Positions 1-8,823 of a stretch of DNA of 64,000 nt are shown here, piece by piece; within the stretch, counting starts at the first letter, position 1; every line of letters starts with the position of its first letter. Source of the DNA: Catelliglobosispora koreensis DSM 44566 (GTDB lineage: Bacteria; Actinomycetota; Actinomycetes; Mycobacteriales; Micromonosporaceae). The stretch is taken from assembly GCF_000379685.1 (NCBI RefSeq), contig NZ_KB903254.1:140567-204566 (forward strand), written 5' to 3'. The notes beneath the pieces were generated by a model. That model was given only the letters and a program-made list of their open reading frames with translations, did not search any database and was not told the DNA's origin. The translations under genes were made by a program, and so were the position numbers.

Positions 1-2675
1 TTGGCGCGTTCGGTGACGATGAGCGAAGCTTTTTCCGAGCCCAGGGTCCGCACCTGATCCAGGCCGAGGCGCACCGACGGGCCGTGCCATCCCCATTGAG
101 ACGAGGGGGTACGCGCTCCGCCCGCCATGATCGAGCGATCGCCTTCCAGCGTGGCTTTGACGTCGGATTTGTTGACGTGAGGCCGGTCGACGAGCACGCC
201 ATGACGGCGCGCATCGTCCACAAGGGACTGTGTGGAATAGAAGCCCATCGGCTGCGCGCCGAGCAAAGCGGCGCAGAAAGCGGCTGGGTAATAGCGTTTG
301 AGCCAGGCGCTGGCATAGACCAGGTAGGCGAAACTGATGGCATGGCTTTCCGGGAAGCCATAGTTGGCGAACGCGGCCAGTTTGCCGAAGATATCGTCAG
401 CGAGCGCATCCGTGATGCCGTTGCCCGCCATGCCGTCATAGAACTTGTCGCGCAGCTTTTCCATCTTCTCCATGGACCGTTTGGAACCCATGGCCCGGCG
501 CAGCTGATCGGCGTCGGAGGCGGTGAAGGACGCGACGTCGATGGCCAGTTGCATCATCTGCTCCTGAAACAGGGGCACCCCGAGCGTCCGGTTCAAAGCG
601 TTGGCCATCAACGGATGCGGAATCTGCCACTGCTCCAAACCGTTCTTGCGGCGGATGAACGGGTGCACCGAGCCGCCCTGGATCGGGCCGGGGCGGATCA
701 GGGCGACTTCGACGACGAGATCGTAGAACTCGCGTGGTTTCAGGCGCGGCAGGGTTGACATCTGCGCCCGGCTCTCGACTTGGAACACGCCAACGGTGTC
801 CGCGCGGCACAGCATTTCGTAGACCTCTTCGTCAGTCGGGTGCAGATCGCCGAGGTCCAGGGTGGAGTCGATGAACTCGTGCGCGTAACGCAAAGCTGAC
901 AGCATGCCGAGCCCGAGGAGATCGAATTTGACGAGATTGATGGCGGCACAATCGTCTTTGTCCCACTGCAGGACGGTGCGCTTTTCCATCCGGGCATGCT
1001 CGACCGGGACGACCTCGATCACGGGACGGTCGCAAATGACCATGCCGCCGGAGTGGATGCCTAAATGCCTTGGTGCGCCTAACATTTCGTTGGCGAAGTG
1101 CATGACGATATCGGGCACTCCCTCAGCGTCTGCTTTGGACACCCCGTGCCAGCGGTCGAGCTGTTTGCTCCACGCGTCTTGCTGACCGGGTGAGAACCCG
1201 AACGCGCGCGCCACGTCACGCACCGCCGACCGTGGGCGGTAGGAGATGACGTTGGCGACCTGTGCGGTGTGCTCACGGCCGTAGGTGTCAAAGACATACT
1301 GAATGACTTCCTCACGGCGGTCTGACTCGATGTCGATGTCGATATCAGGCGGACCGTCTCGCTCCGGCGCCAGGAACCGCTCGAATAACAGCCCTTCCAT
1401 GCGTATCGGGTCAACGTTGGTGATGCGCAGCGCGTAACAAACCGCCGAGTTGGCCGCGCTCCCCCGCCCTTGGCAATAAATGCCTTTGGAACGGCAGAAC
1501 CGCACGAGATCCCAGACGACGAGGAAATAGCCCGGGTAACCGAGTTCGTCGATGATCCGCAGCTCGTGCTCAATGCGTTCCAGCGCTTCATGATTGCGGC
1601 CGTAACGCTCGTCATATCCCGCCAAAGCAAGCTGGCGCAACATCTCCTGCTCGGTCAGCCCTTCGGCCAGCCCGATGAACGGGGGAAGTCGCGGGGCGAT
1701 CAGATTCAGGTCGAAAGCGAGCTCCTGGGCCAAAGCAGCGGCGGCGCGCACCGGCCCTTCGCCCAGGCGCACCGCCATTTCGTCGCCGGAGCGCAAGTGT
1801 GCGGTGGCCGCCGCTGGCAGATAAGGATCCAGGAGGTCAAGACTCGTGCGGGCGCGCACCGCCGCCATCACGGTGGCCAGTTTGCGCCGCGCGGGCGCGT
1901 GATAGTGAACGTTATTGGTCGCGATGACCTGATCGGAAAGCGTTGCCAGAGCATCGTTGTGTTCGGTGTCGAGCGGGTTGCCGTGATCGGTCAGTTCAAC
2001 GAAAACCTGCGAAGGCCCGAAAAGGTCCTGCAGCATAAGGAGTTCGTTGCGGGCAGCGGCAATGCCCTCGTGTTCCAGCGCGCGGCGCACACGGCCTTTG
2101 CGGCAGCCGGTCAGCACGACGACGTGCCCACGCAACTGTTCGGCCATGGCGATCAGGTCATAACGCGGGCGGCCCTTCTCCCCGCCCCGCAAATGCGCCC
2201 GCGCGATCTGAGCGGACAGTCTCGCGTAGCCCTCGTGCCCGCGAGCGAGCAGCAGCAAGTGTTCGCCTTGCGGATCGGGCTGCCCGGCGCGCTCCTGGCC
2301 GAAGGTGAGATTCAGCTCGGTGCCAAAGACCGTCTTGAGCCCGTATTCCCGGGCGGCCTCGGCGAACCTGACCACGCCATAGAACCCGTCGTGGTCGGTG
2401 ATGGCTAACGCTTCCAGCCCAAGCCGGACCGCTTCTTCGACCAGCTCCTCCGGATCGCTCGCGCCGTCGAGAAAGCTGAAGTTCGTGTGGCAGTGCAACT
2501 CCGCATAAGGGATTTCGGGGGTACTCGAGGAGAGCTCCCGCTTTTTATAGATCTCCCGTTTGCGCGAGAACCCCGGGGCATCCCCGCCGTCGGCGTCAGC
2601 CAGCGGATCGGCGACCCCACTGAGCCGCCGTTCCAGCTGTGACCAGGTGCGCTGGTGCTGACTGTCGAACCCCAC
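1..2675 (-). CDS. dnaE2: Error-prone DNA polymerase III alpha subunit DnaE2 (3' part cut by window edge)
   Basis: C-family replicative-type polymerase of the SOS mutasome; it performs translesion synthesis together with ImuA' and ImuB. About 891 codons are visible of a protein that is usually about 1,080 residues; the C-terminus lies beyond base 1. The PHP domain opens with ELHCHTNFSFLDGAS and DHDGFYGVVRFAE, and the polymerase core shows GRGSAANS, PDIDIDIES (catalytic acidic residues) and the YGFPESHAISFA block typical of DnaE2. The frame runs back to a GTG at 2673-2675. The LexA-like box directly upstream fits SOS control and a leaderless or very short leader. The stop is not visible, so completeness cannot be judged. 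Confidence 0.95.
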   Translation of the reverse strand, partial: MGFDSQHQRTWSQLERRLSGVADPLADADGGDAPGFSRKREIYKKRELSSSTPEIPYAELHCHTNFSFLDGASDPEELVEEAVRLGLEALAITDHDGFYGVVRFAEAAREYGLKTVFGTELNLTFGQERAGQPDPQGEHLLLLARGHEGYARLSAQIARAHLRGGEKGRPRYDLIAMAEQLRGHVVVLTGCRKGRVRRALEHEGIAAARNELLMLQDLFGPSQVFVELTDHGNPLDTEHNDALATLSDQVIATNNVHYHAPARRKLATVMAAVRARTSLDLLDPYLPAAATAHLRSGDEMAVRLGEGPVRAAAALAQELAFDLNLIAPRLPPFIGLAEGLTEQEMLRQLALAGYDERYGRNHEALERIEHELRIIDELGYPGYFLVVWDLVRFCRSKGIYCQGRGSAANSAVCYALRITNVDPIRMEGLLFERFLAPERDGPPDIDIDIESDRREEVIQYVFDTYGREHTAQVANVISYRPRSAVRDVARAFGFSPGQQDAWSKQLDRWHGVSKADAEGVPDIVMHFANEMLGAPRHLGIHSGGMVICDRPVIEVVPVEHARMEKRTVLQWDKDDCAAINLVKFDLLGLGMLSALRYAHEFIDSTLDLGDLHPTDEEVYEMLCRADTVGVFQVESRAQMSTLPRLKPREFYDLVVEVALIRPGPIQGGSVHPFIRRKNGLEQWQIPHPLMANALNRTLGVPLFQEQMMQLAIDVASFTASDADQLRRAMGSKRSMEKMEKLRDKFYDGMAGNGITDALADDIFGKLAAFANYGFPESHAISFAYLVYASAWLKRYYPAAFCAALLGAQPMGFYSTQSLVDDARRHGVLVDRPHVNKSDVKATLEGDRSIMAGGARTPSSQWGWHGPSVRLGLDQVRTLGSEKASLIVTERA

Positions 2676-2691
2676 ACGAACAAGTGTACTA
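2676..2691 (-). promoter_or_regulatory. LexA/SOS-box-like site at dnaE2 start
   Basis: On the plus strand the site reads cgaac-aagt-gtact. The core GAAC-N4-GTTC is matched at 7 of 8 positions (gaac, aagt, gtac). It abuts the GTG start of dnaE2. Actinobacterial LexA boxes have the form TCGAAC-N4-GTTCGA. The match is imperfect, but two other mutasome genes in this window carry equivalent boxes in the same position. Confidence 0.6.
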
Positions 2692-2724
2692 ATAGCGTTG
2701 GCGCCCGGTTGCTACCCTCCGCTC

Positions 2725-3403
2725 GTGTCCACCCTCGCCGTGGCGGCCGTGATCGAAACCGGCTGGCTTATCGCTTATGCCGTAACGCTTCTCGTCACCT
2801 GGCCCCGGCGCCCCCGGCAACGGTCCGCCGATCCCGGGCCCGGCGGGTGAAGGCCTGGGTTGAGCCCGCCGTTGAAGCGACCTTCGCCGACCTCATGCGC
2901 CGGGGCTGGTTCGAGTCCTCGGGGCATACCGTCCGGCTGACCGCCGGCGATGACCGTCAGCTCACCGCGGCAGAGCAGGACATCTACACGCATGTGTCCA
3001 CTGTGGTGGGCAAGAACCCAGACGGCACCGCTCCGCTGGCCGCGCTCAACGAGGGCCACGGGCCGTCCACCAAGTGGGCCGCCTTTCAGAAGGCCGCCGA
3101 GACGGAGGCACTCAGCCGCGGCCTGATTCGCCGCCGGTTGCCCACGCCCCTCAAATGCTGCTTATCGTCAGCGGGCTGGCCGTGCGCAAGTTCACCAATA
3201 TCTACGACGCCCCCGGCGGCGACGGCAGCACCCGCCGGACCGACCATTACATCGTCGTCGACACCGGTGCCGGGCAGTATGCCCGCAAGTTCATCGTGCC
3301 GGAACACACTTATGACACCGTGCACGAAGGACGGACCGTTGTGCGGGCGCTGCCAGCTTGGCAGACACACTATCCCGACGCCTTCGAGGTGCTTCAGCCC
3401 TGA
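2725..3403 (+). pseudogene. Decayed DUF2207-like membrane protein gene (three frames)
   Basis: Three coding-looking pieces lie in three successive frames. Piece 1 (2725-2850) starts with GTG and encodes a 41-residue membrane-anchor-like segment ending in PGPGG and a stop. Piece 2 (about 2847-3150) encodes a soluble stretch with FADLMRRGWFE and LTAAEQDIYTHV, ending ALSRGLIRRR. Piece 3 (about 3162-3403) starts near MLLIVSGLAVRKFTN and ends FEVLQP. The order resembles the cytoplasmic part and C-terminal tail of actinobacterial DUF2207 proteins, but at about 220 residues it is much shorter than such proteins, so large internal deletions plus frameshifts are inferred. The family assignment is from memory of motif style. 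Sequencing error could explain the frameshifts but not the deletions. Its end overlaps the convergent glycosyltransferase by 10 nt. Confidence 0.55.
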
Positions 3404-4950
3404 TGCCTTAACCGGGGCCAAAGCTGTGCCCACGGAAGTTTGCGGCCTTGGCACAGCCAGATGGGTACGCCCTGTTCTTCGTTGCCGACTCCGAGCCCGT
3501 TGTCGTTCCTGGCGGCCAGTTCCACCGTGGCGCAATGGTCGAGCAGCTCACCCGCGCTGTAGCGGCCGACGATGATGACCGGCCCGTCCACTTCGGCCGG
3601 CGGTCCCCAATGCCAGAAGCCGAGATGACCGGAATAAGGCTGAGGAAGCCCCAACGGCGGACCGTAACGGTAAAGCGCGCCCGCCTGGCCATAGTTCCCC
3701 GCGACAATCGTCGTCTTAGCCCGGTCAGCCTCGGGCAGCCTGGCGAGCACGGCCGCGACGTTGCGGGCCAGTTCCGGCCAGCCGACCTGCTCCCCCGCGT
3801 CATAGTTGATGGCTGGCTGCGGCGAGTTACCGAGACTGTTCATGGGAAAGAACGGAACTCCCATCACGACAGTCACCGGAATCGACAGCGCGAACGCGCC
3901 CACGAGCAGCCAGATCCGCCCCCGCGAACCACGGGCAGCGCCGGAGGCACCGGGCTGCGAAAGCGTTTCGGGCCCGGCTTGCGGGCCAGTCCCCGGTGCT
4001 CGCTTCGGCAGGCGGCTGAACCAGGCGGTGATAGCGATGGCGCCGGAGGCGACGAGCACGGGCATCGCGCCAGCGGGATAGTACTCACGGCCGCCGGTGA
4101 TGAGGGTGAGCAACAGGACGGTCAGGTAGGCGATGGCGAACAGGCGGAAAGGGGTTCGCGTGCGCAGCAACCGCCACAGCCCGGCGATCCAGATCACGGC
4201 GAGCGTCCCGCCCATGATGGCCGCCTGCATGGGAATCAGGCCCACCCGGCCGCCCCAGTCGGCGTCCTCGGCGATGACTCCGGTCATGCCCAGTTGCGGC
4301 CAGCCATGTGTGGCCTGCCAGTAAAGGTTCGGCGCCCACAGCACTACAGCGATCCCGGCGCTGATCCAGAGAGCCTTGCGGCGCAACAGCTCCCGTGGCC
4401 CAGCGACGATGACGCCAACGGCGATCCCGGCCAGGAACAGCAGCACGAGCGTCTTTGTCAGCAGAGCGAAGCCGATCAGCGGTCCGGCTAAGTAGAGGAA
4501 ACGGTCACCGTGCGTGTTGATCCAGCGCACGAGCAGATAAGACAGCAGCGTCCACAGGAAGATGTCCAGAATCGTCGTCGACAGCAGATGTCCCGCGATC
4601 ACGATGACCGGCGCGCACACCATCGCCACCGCGGCGAGGATCTGGGCTCCTTTGCCACCACCGAGTTCGGCTGTGATGAGTCCCGTGAGCAAGGCGAGCC
4701 CAGCGACAGCCAGTGTCGCGGGCAACCGCAGCAACATGATGTGGCCACCGGCGAGCTCTGTCGCTATCCGTGCCCAGAGCGCGACCATCGGTGGCTGATC
4801 GTCATAGCCCCACGCGAGATGGTCGCCAGCGGCCAGATAATAAAGCTCATCGCGGTGGAAACCGTAACGAACCGAAAACGCGAGCATGAACAGCCCGGCA
4901 ATCCCTGCTACCAGGGCCAATGGCCGCCACGCAACGTCCTGTTTAGACAC
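3394..4950 (-). CDS. Family-39-type (PMT/ArnT-like) membrane glycosyltransferase
   Basis: 518-residue polytopic protein with about ten hydrophobic segments. The first loop after TM1 contains GFHRDELYYL and DDQPP, the acidic loop characteristic of dolichyl-phosphate-mannose and ArnT-like GT-C transferases, which move a sugar from a polyprenyl-phosphate donor to an acceptor outside the membrane. The C-terminal third is a soluble extracytoplasmic region (TTIVAGNYGQAGALYRYG, GHLGFWHWG) seen in actinobacterial PMT_2 proteins. The start is GTG. It is a single-gene unit, convergent with the pseudogene on its left and divergent from the membrane gene on its right. The acceptor cannot be read from the sequence. 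Confidence 0.85.
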   Translation of the reverse strand: MSKQDVAWRPLALVAGIAGLFMLAFSVRYGFHRDELYYLAAGDHLAWGYDDQPPMVALWARIATELAGGHIMLLRLPATLAVAGLALLTGLITAELGGGKGAQILAAVAMVCAPVIVIAGHLLSTTILDIFLWTLLSYLLVRWINTHGDRFLYLAGPLIGFALLTKTLVLLFLAGIAVGVIVAGPRELLRRKALWISAGIAVVLWAPNLYWQATHGWPQLGMTGVIAEDADWGGRVGLIPMQAAIMGGTLAVIWIAGLWRLLRTRTPFRLFAIAYLTVLLLTLITGGREYYPAGAMPVLVASGAIAITAWFSRLPKRAPGTGPQAGPETLSQPGASGAARGSRGRIWLLVGAFALSIPVTVVMGVPFFPMNSLGNSPQPAINYDAGEQVGWPELARNVAAVLARLPEADRAKTTIVAGNYGQAGALYRYGPPLGLPQPYSGHLGFWHWGPPAEVDGPVIIVGRYSAGELLDHCATVELAARNDNGLGVGNEEQGVPIWLCQGRKLPWAQLWPRLRHQG

Positions 4951-5012
4951 AGCGTGACCCTACCCGCCGCCTCGTGAAAGCGAAGACCCCTTAAATGCGG
5001 TAGCGTGCGCGA

Positions 5013-6377
5013 GTGTTTGCTGTGATCGCCACCGCTGTGCGCCTGTTCTTCCGGCATTGGCCGGTGATGTTCGCTTTGCTGCTGCTGGGGTTTGCCCTCC
5101 GGGATTTCCTGCTTTGGTGCGCCGTATGGGCCAGCAACATCCATGCCGCGGTCGGCATGCTCGTCTTCGCCACGGTTCCGCTCAGCATGCTTGGCGTGAT
5201 GGTGATCATCATGCGGATCGTCCGCGCTTCGCTGCCGGGCCCGGCGGGTCAGTCCCTGGACGCCTCTCCGCCAGCCCCGCTCACCGGGCACATGGCTAGC
5301 GTTTTCTTACCGTTCCTCGCGGTTTACGCGGCCTACGAGTTCCTGGATGACGACAGGCGCACCTACTTCTACCGCATCACCATCGAAGAGATCTTCAGCA
5401 ACTTCGGCGGTGACAACGCTCTGGACGAACGGCTTCCGTTCAGTCTCAACCCCACGGTCATCATCGTCGTATCGGTGGCGATCGTGCTGCGGTGGCTCAT
5501 CGGCATCAACACGAAGGTGAAGTCCTGGCGCCTGATCGGTTTCCTGCAGGCCTATTTGGAAGTCATCTGGCTGACGCTGGCCGTGGCCGTCATCGCCGGG
5601 GTGAAAGGCCCAGCGCTGGAGTGGACCGAGCACCGCCGGCTGTGGGTCTGGGCGGACCAGACCCTGAACAACGCCATCGACGCTCTAGGCACGTTCGCCA
5701 GCTTTGGCCACCAGATCAAGACGTGGACCGGCAACATCCTCGCCTCCATCGACACCGTCATCATCGTTCCGCTTGCCTGGCTGGCCATCGGCGCCGTCAT
5801 CTTCGGCTTCCGGATCAAGGCCGCGGACCAGCGGGACGAAATGAGCAGGCAACTTCAGCGCAAGTGGAACCTGCTGCCGTCCGCGCTAAAGCGCGTCGCC
5901 CGTCCACTTCGGACAGACATCGAGGACAGCTTCACCCCGCTCGCCCGAGGGCTACGCATGATCCGGCAGGCTGGGATCAGGGCGATGCTGCTTTTCTGCC
6001 TGGCGTTCGTCATCGCCGATGGCATCTCGGCCTATCTCGGCGAAGTCGAGCGCATGCTGGTTGGCCCCAACGAAGTAGACGTCGTGTGGGCACCACTTTC
6101 GGTCGTGTTCTCGCTCATCAACCGGATGATCGAGATGACCATCATGATCTGCCTGGTCGCGGCCGCTGTGGACTTCGTGCTCAGCAAGCAAGAGCCGGAA
6201 CCGGCTGGACAGCCGGCCCCGGCTCAGCAAACGCCGTCACCGCAAGGGCAACCCGGCTCAGCCCCGGAAGGGCAACCGGGCGTAGTAGGGGTACCGCATG
6301 ACCCAGGACACCCGGACAGCGGCGGGCTTGGCACCCCCGGGCAACACGAAGTAGGTCGCCACCCGGTAATGGGTTGA
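5013..6377 (+). CDS. Uncharacterised polytopic membrane protein with Gln/Pro-rich tail
   Basis: 454 residues from a GTG at 5013. Hydrophobic segments lie near residues 5-25, 40-65, 90-110, 145-165, 175-195, 245-265, 325-345 and 365-390. A basic amphipathic stretch (QLQRKWNLLPSALKRVARPLR) sits between the last segments. The C-terminal 60 residues are low complexity (Q, P, G, A). I do not recognise a family. The last 120 nt overlap the 3' end of the convergent gene on the minus strand, so the real tail may be partly a by-product of that gene's composition. It is monocistronic, divergent from the glycosyltransferase on its left. Confidence 0.75.
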   Translation: MFAVIATAVRLFFRHWPVMFALLLLGFALRDFLLWCAVWASNIHAAVGMLVFATVPLSMLGVMVIIMRIVRASLPGPAGQSLDASPPAPLTGHMASVFLPFLAVYAAYEFLDDDRRTYFYRITIEEIFSNFGGDNALDERLPFSLNPTVIIVVSVAIVLRWLIGINTKVKSWRLIGFLQAYLEVIWLTLAVAVIAGVKGPALEWTEHRRLWVWADQTLNNAIDALGTFASFGHQIKTWTGNILASIDTVIIVPLAWLAIGAVIFGFRIKAADQRDEMSRQLQRKWNLLPSALKRVARPLRTDIEDSFTPLARGLRMIRQAGIRAMLLFCLAFVIADGISAYLGEVERMLVGPNEVDVVWAPLSVVFSLINRMIEMTIMICLVAAAVDFVLSKQEPEPAGQPAPAQQTPSPQGQPGSAPEGQPGVVGVPHDPGHPDSGGLGTPGQHEVGRHPVMG

Positions 6378-6800
6378 CCCCTTATCTTCTGGGCTGCAGT
6401 TCGCGATGCCGCTGACGCCCTTGGCCCGGCTCAACTCAGCCGGGCCATTGCCGTGTAGGCGGCCCTGGTCGTCTTCGAGCTCCAGTTTGCAGACCGCGGC
6501 CGCGTCGGGCTCGGTGAGCTTGTATTCGATGACAGCTTTCCAGGCGGTCACCCCGCTGGGCAGCACGACAGCCTTGCCACTGGAGTCTTTGGGAACCGTG
6601 GTGGTGAGCTCCACCAGGCGCATCTGGACACCTTCCAGCGTGGAGAAGCCTTCGGCGTTGGTGCCGACCGCGACCAGCGCGCCTTTGTTCCAGAAGCGGT
6701 AGAACGAGTCGATGTAACCGAGCCCGACCGCCAGGGCGAGCAGCGGAACGATGGACACGAGCGACACGAGATTGCGCCGCCACCAGCCTTTGGGCGTCAT
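6258..6800 (-). CDS. Membrane-anchored extracytoplasmic protein, third gene of a three-gene set
   Basis: 180 residues. A positively charged N-terminus (KGWWRRN) and one hydrophobic helix (about residues 10-30) are followed by an extracytoplasmic beta-rich domain with two cysteines (AVCKLEL, IANCSPED), a candidate disulphide. No recognised family. The ATG overlaps the stop of the preceding gene by 4 nt (6797-6800), so the two are translationally coupled. The set shares a TM anchor plus 150-190-residue ectodomain layout, and a sentence-like motif about gene-product polarity is absent. Its 3' end overlaps the convergent membrane gene by 120 nt. Confidence 0.75.
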   Translation of the reverse strand: MTPKGWWRRNLVSLVSIVPLLALAVGLGYIDSFYRFWNKGALVAVGTNAEGFSTLEGVQMRLVELTTTVPKDSSGKAVVLPSGVTAWKAVIEYKLTEPDAAAVCKLELEDDQGRLHGNGPAELSRAKGVSGIANCSPEDKGSTHYRVATYFVLPGGAKPAAVRVSWVMRYPYYARLPFRG

Positions 6801-7378
6801 CGCTTCACCGCCGGGTCATAGGTGACGGTCTTGGGCTCCACCCAGGGTGCCCCTTCCGTGGAAGTTAGCGGGATCTCCACCATGCCCTCCATACGCACCT
6901 CAAAGCCTTCCTCGGTGGCGAACCGGATCGACATGCCGGGCCCGAGAGCGGACCGGGCGATTTCGAAGACCACCTCTCCCTCAACCGGAATGCCGGGCTG
7001 CAGGCGCACGGCGGACCGCTCAACCATGTTCTGGGTGACCCGGTCGGTGGCGGCGAAGGTGCGCCCGTCACCTGATTCCAGCTGGGCGAAACCGATGTGG
7101 GTTTCCTTGATCGTCGCGGTGAAGCTCACCCGCGCCAGGACAAAGACACCACCCGTGGTGAAGGTCTTGCTACCTTCCTTGAGTTCCGTGGCGTACCTGA
7201 CGCTGATCACCTTGGCGCTGAACTGGCGCGTCGTCACGATTTCACCGACCGGACCGGAGGTGATGAACGGGCGCTCGAAGAAGTCAGCGTTAGGAGTGAC
7301 CGTCTTGATGGCATAGCCAGCCGCGAGGACAAGAATCAGCAGTATTCCGGACAGCGTCCGGGAGCCGGCTTTCTTCAT
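6797..7378 (-). CDS. Membrane-anchored extracytoplasmic protein, second gene of the set
   Basis: 193 residues: KK-rich N-terminus, one TM helix (about residues 9-24), then a beta-sandwich-like ectodomain. It carries the alternation seen in DUF4352-type domains (FVLARVSFTATIKET, then VRLQPGIPVEGEVVFEIA). That pattern resembles telomeric-repeat-binding-like extracellular domains of actinobacteria, but I cannot confirm the family. Both ends overlap neighbours by 4 nt (ATGA type), indicating one transcript. No catalytic residues are apparent, so a structural or ligand-binding role is more likely than an enzymatic one. Confidence 0.75.
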   Translation of the reverse strand: MKKAGSRTLSGILLILVLAAGYAIKTVTPNADFFERPFITSGPVGEIVTTRQFSAKVISVRYATELKEGSKTFTTGGVFVLARVSFTATIKETHIGFAQLESGDGRTFAATDRVTQNMVERSAVRLQPGIPVEGEVVFEIARSALGPGMSIRFATEEGFEVRMEGMVEIPLTSTEGAPWVEPKTVTYDPAVKR

Positions 7379-8046
7379 GACTGTGCCGCCGGCTGCGTAG
7401 TGGCCCGCTGGTCGTCAAGCGGGACAACGACTTCGACGTTCTTAGCGTCGTCGATGTGCCAGTCCTCATAGGTGGTGAACGAGTCGCCCCGCCACAGCAT
7501 GCTCTGGATGTGGATAGTCAGTTCCTTCGCGGGCGCGGTGCCGGGCTTTTGCTCCCAGTAGAACTCCACTTCCTCCGGAAGACCCGGGTGCAGCATCAAG
7601 GTGGTGTTGTTGTCCCGCTTGAGCAGCACGCCGGCCGGGGTCGTCATGGGCAGGCCACCGACCTCGCTCTCGTTGACGATGCCGGTAACACCGGTGAGCC
7701 TGATGATGTCGCCGAGGCGCAACCCCCGGCCACCCCCAGCCGTCCACGTCGAGTCGGCCGTGATTTCCACCTTGGCCGTCACGGTCAGCAGCTGATTTCC
7801 CTTAGACAGCGTGAACATCTTCGGGTGACTCGCGATCACCCGGGCAGAAAGGACGGTCACCTTCCACGTCGGCATGACGATTTCGGTGCCCGGCCTGACC
7901 GGTGGCTTCTTGGCGTCGTCTAGCCCGCCGAAAAGACCTGACAGGGCCAGGGCTAGAACCCCGGCCGCCGCCCCCCACGTGCGCATGGATTGCCCGGCGA
8001 GACCCGCCGCCATCCGTCTTGAAAATATCGCTCTTCCCCCAGCCAC
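7375..8046 (-). CDS. Membrane-anchored extracytoplasmic protein, first gene of the set
   Basis: 223 residues from a GTG at 8046; an internal ATG at 8013 (MAAGLAGQSMR) is an alternative start, and no clear ribosome-binding site decides between them. One hydrophobic helix near residues 24-42 is followed by an ectodomain with LTVTAKVEITADSTW and a tail containing NVEVVVPLDDQRATTQ. The repeated 'value retained over time plus effector on bulk phase' pattern of FVLARVSF in the second gene is matched here by LLTVTAKVEI, suggesting the two ectodomains are related. It is the promoter-proximal gene of the set. Confidence 0.72.
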   Translation of the reverse strand: MAGGRAIFSRRMAAGLAGQSMRTWGAAAGVLALALSGLFGGLDDAKKPPVRPGTEIVMPTWKVTVLSARVIASHPKMFTLSKGNQLLTVTAKVEITADSTWTAGGGRGLRLGDIIRLTGVTGIVNESEVGGLPMTTPAGVLLKRDNNTTLMLHPGLPEEVEFYWEQKPGTAPAKELTIHIQSMLWRGDSFTTYEDWHIDDAKNVEVVVPLDDQRATTQPAAQS

Positions 8047-8079
8047 GCTGGGAGCATACTCATCCTCGCGTTTGCGCGC

Positions 8080-8808
8080 TTAACCGAGACGGATCAGCTC
8101 GAAAGCGGCAGCCCTTTCGCCGCCAAATCGTTGCGCTGTGAGATCAGCCAGATACTCAAGGAAGCCACGGGCGTTGGCCATCGGGTGATCGCCTAAGGCG
8201 TCCAAATATGCCTTGTGCTCCTCCAGCGAGGCGATACCTTTGTCCATTGTGGACGCGATGCCAACGGCATGGCCTGCGTTTGGTGAGCCTGAGACAGCGG
8301 CATAACGCACGCTGCCCCACGGGTCACCGCCCACGCCCGGGAAAATCCAGCGGTTGCCGGCATCACCGATCGCATCCAGGACAGCACGGCCCGTGTTGCG
8401 GTGATCCGGAGAATTCCATCCGCCACCGCCCGGCCAGGTGTCGTGGTAGTTCATCGTGAGCACCAGCTCGGGCTGATGCTTGCGGATAGCGGCAGCGATA
8501 TCACGGCGCAAAGCGACGCCGTACTCGACGACACCGTCCTGGTGGTCCAGAAAGTCCACAATGGACACGCCGACACGGTCCGCGGCGGCGCGCTGTTCGG
8601 CTTCCCGCAACGGAGCGCACTCGTCTGGGTGCAGGGTGTCTATTCCGGCTTCGCCGCGCGTGACCAGCAGGTAGCGCACGTCTTTGCCTTCGGCCGTCCA
8701 GCGGGCGATCGCCGCTGCCGCGCCGTATTCGAGGTCGTCGGGGTGCGCCGCGATGGCAAGCGCTCTGTTCCAGTCTGACGGCATCGGTTCTAGCTGTTCC
8801 ATAGGCAC
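8080..8808 (-). CDS. PIG-L/LmbE-family N-deacetylase
   Basis: 242 residues. The metal-binding signature AHPDD lies at about residues 21-25 (AIAAHPDDLEYGAAAA), and a second metal histidine sits in the SPDHRNTG motif at about 138-145. Both are typical of zinc-dependent de-N-acetylases such as MshB, Mca and LmbE. The substrate is unknown. The fold includes the GEAG segment after the second strand (VTRGEAGID). The start could be GTG 8808 or ATG 8802. It sits 15 nt downstream of imuB on the same strand, so co-transcription is possible. Two perfect copies of the GTCCA-N3-TGGAC word fall within this gene. Confidence 0.9.
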   Translation of the reverse strand: MPMEQLEPMPSDWNRALAIAAHPDDLEYGAAAAIARWTAEGKDVRYLLVTRGEAGIDTLHPDECAPLREAEQRAAADRVGVSIVDFLDHQDGVVEYGVALRRDIAAAIRKHQPELVLTMNYHDTWPGGGGWNSPDHRNTGRAVLDAIGDAGNRWIFPGVGGDPWGSVRYAAVSGSPNAGHAVGIASTMDKGIASLEEHKAYLDALGDHPMANARGFLEYLADLTAQRFGGERAAAFELIRLG

Positions 8809-8823
8809 CAGTCTGCCTGGGCG

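Noticed and set aside
3448..4491. A 347-residue plus-strand frame opposite the glycosyltransferase
   Set aside because: The minus-strand frame shows TM helices and GT-C motifs; the plus frame is Arg/Gly/Asp-rich shadow.
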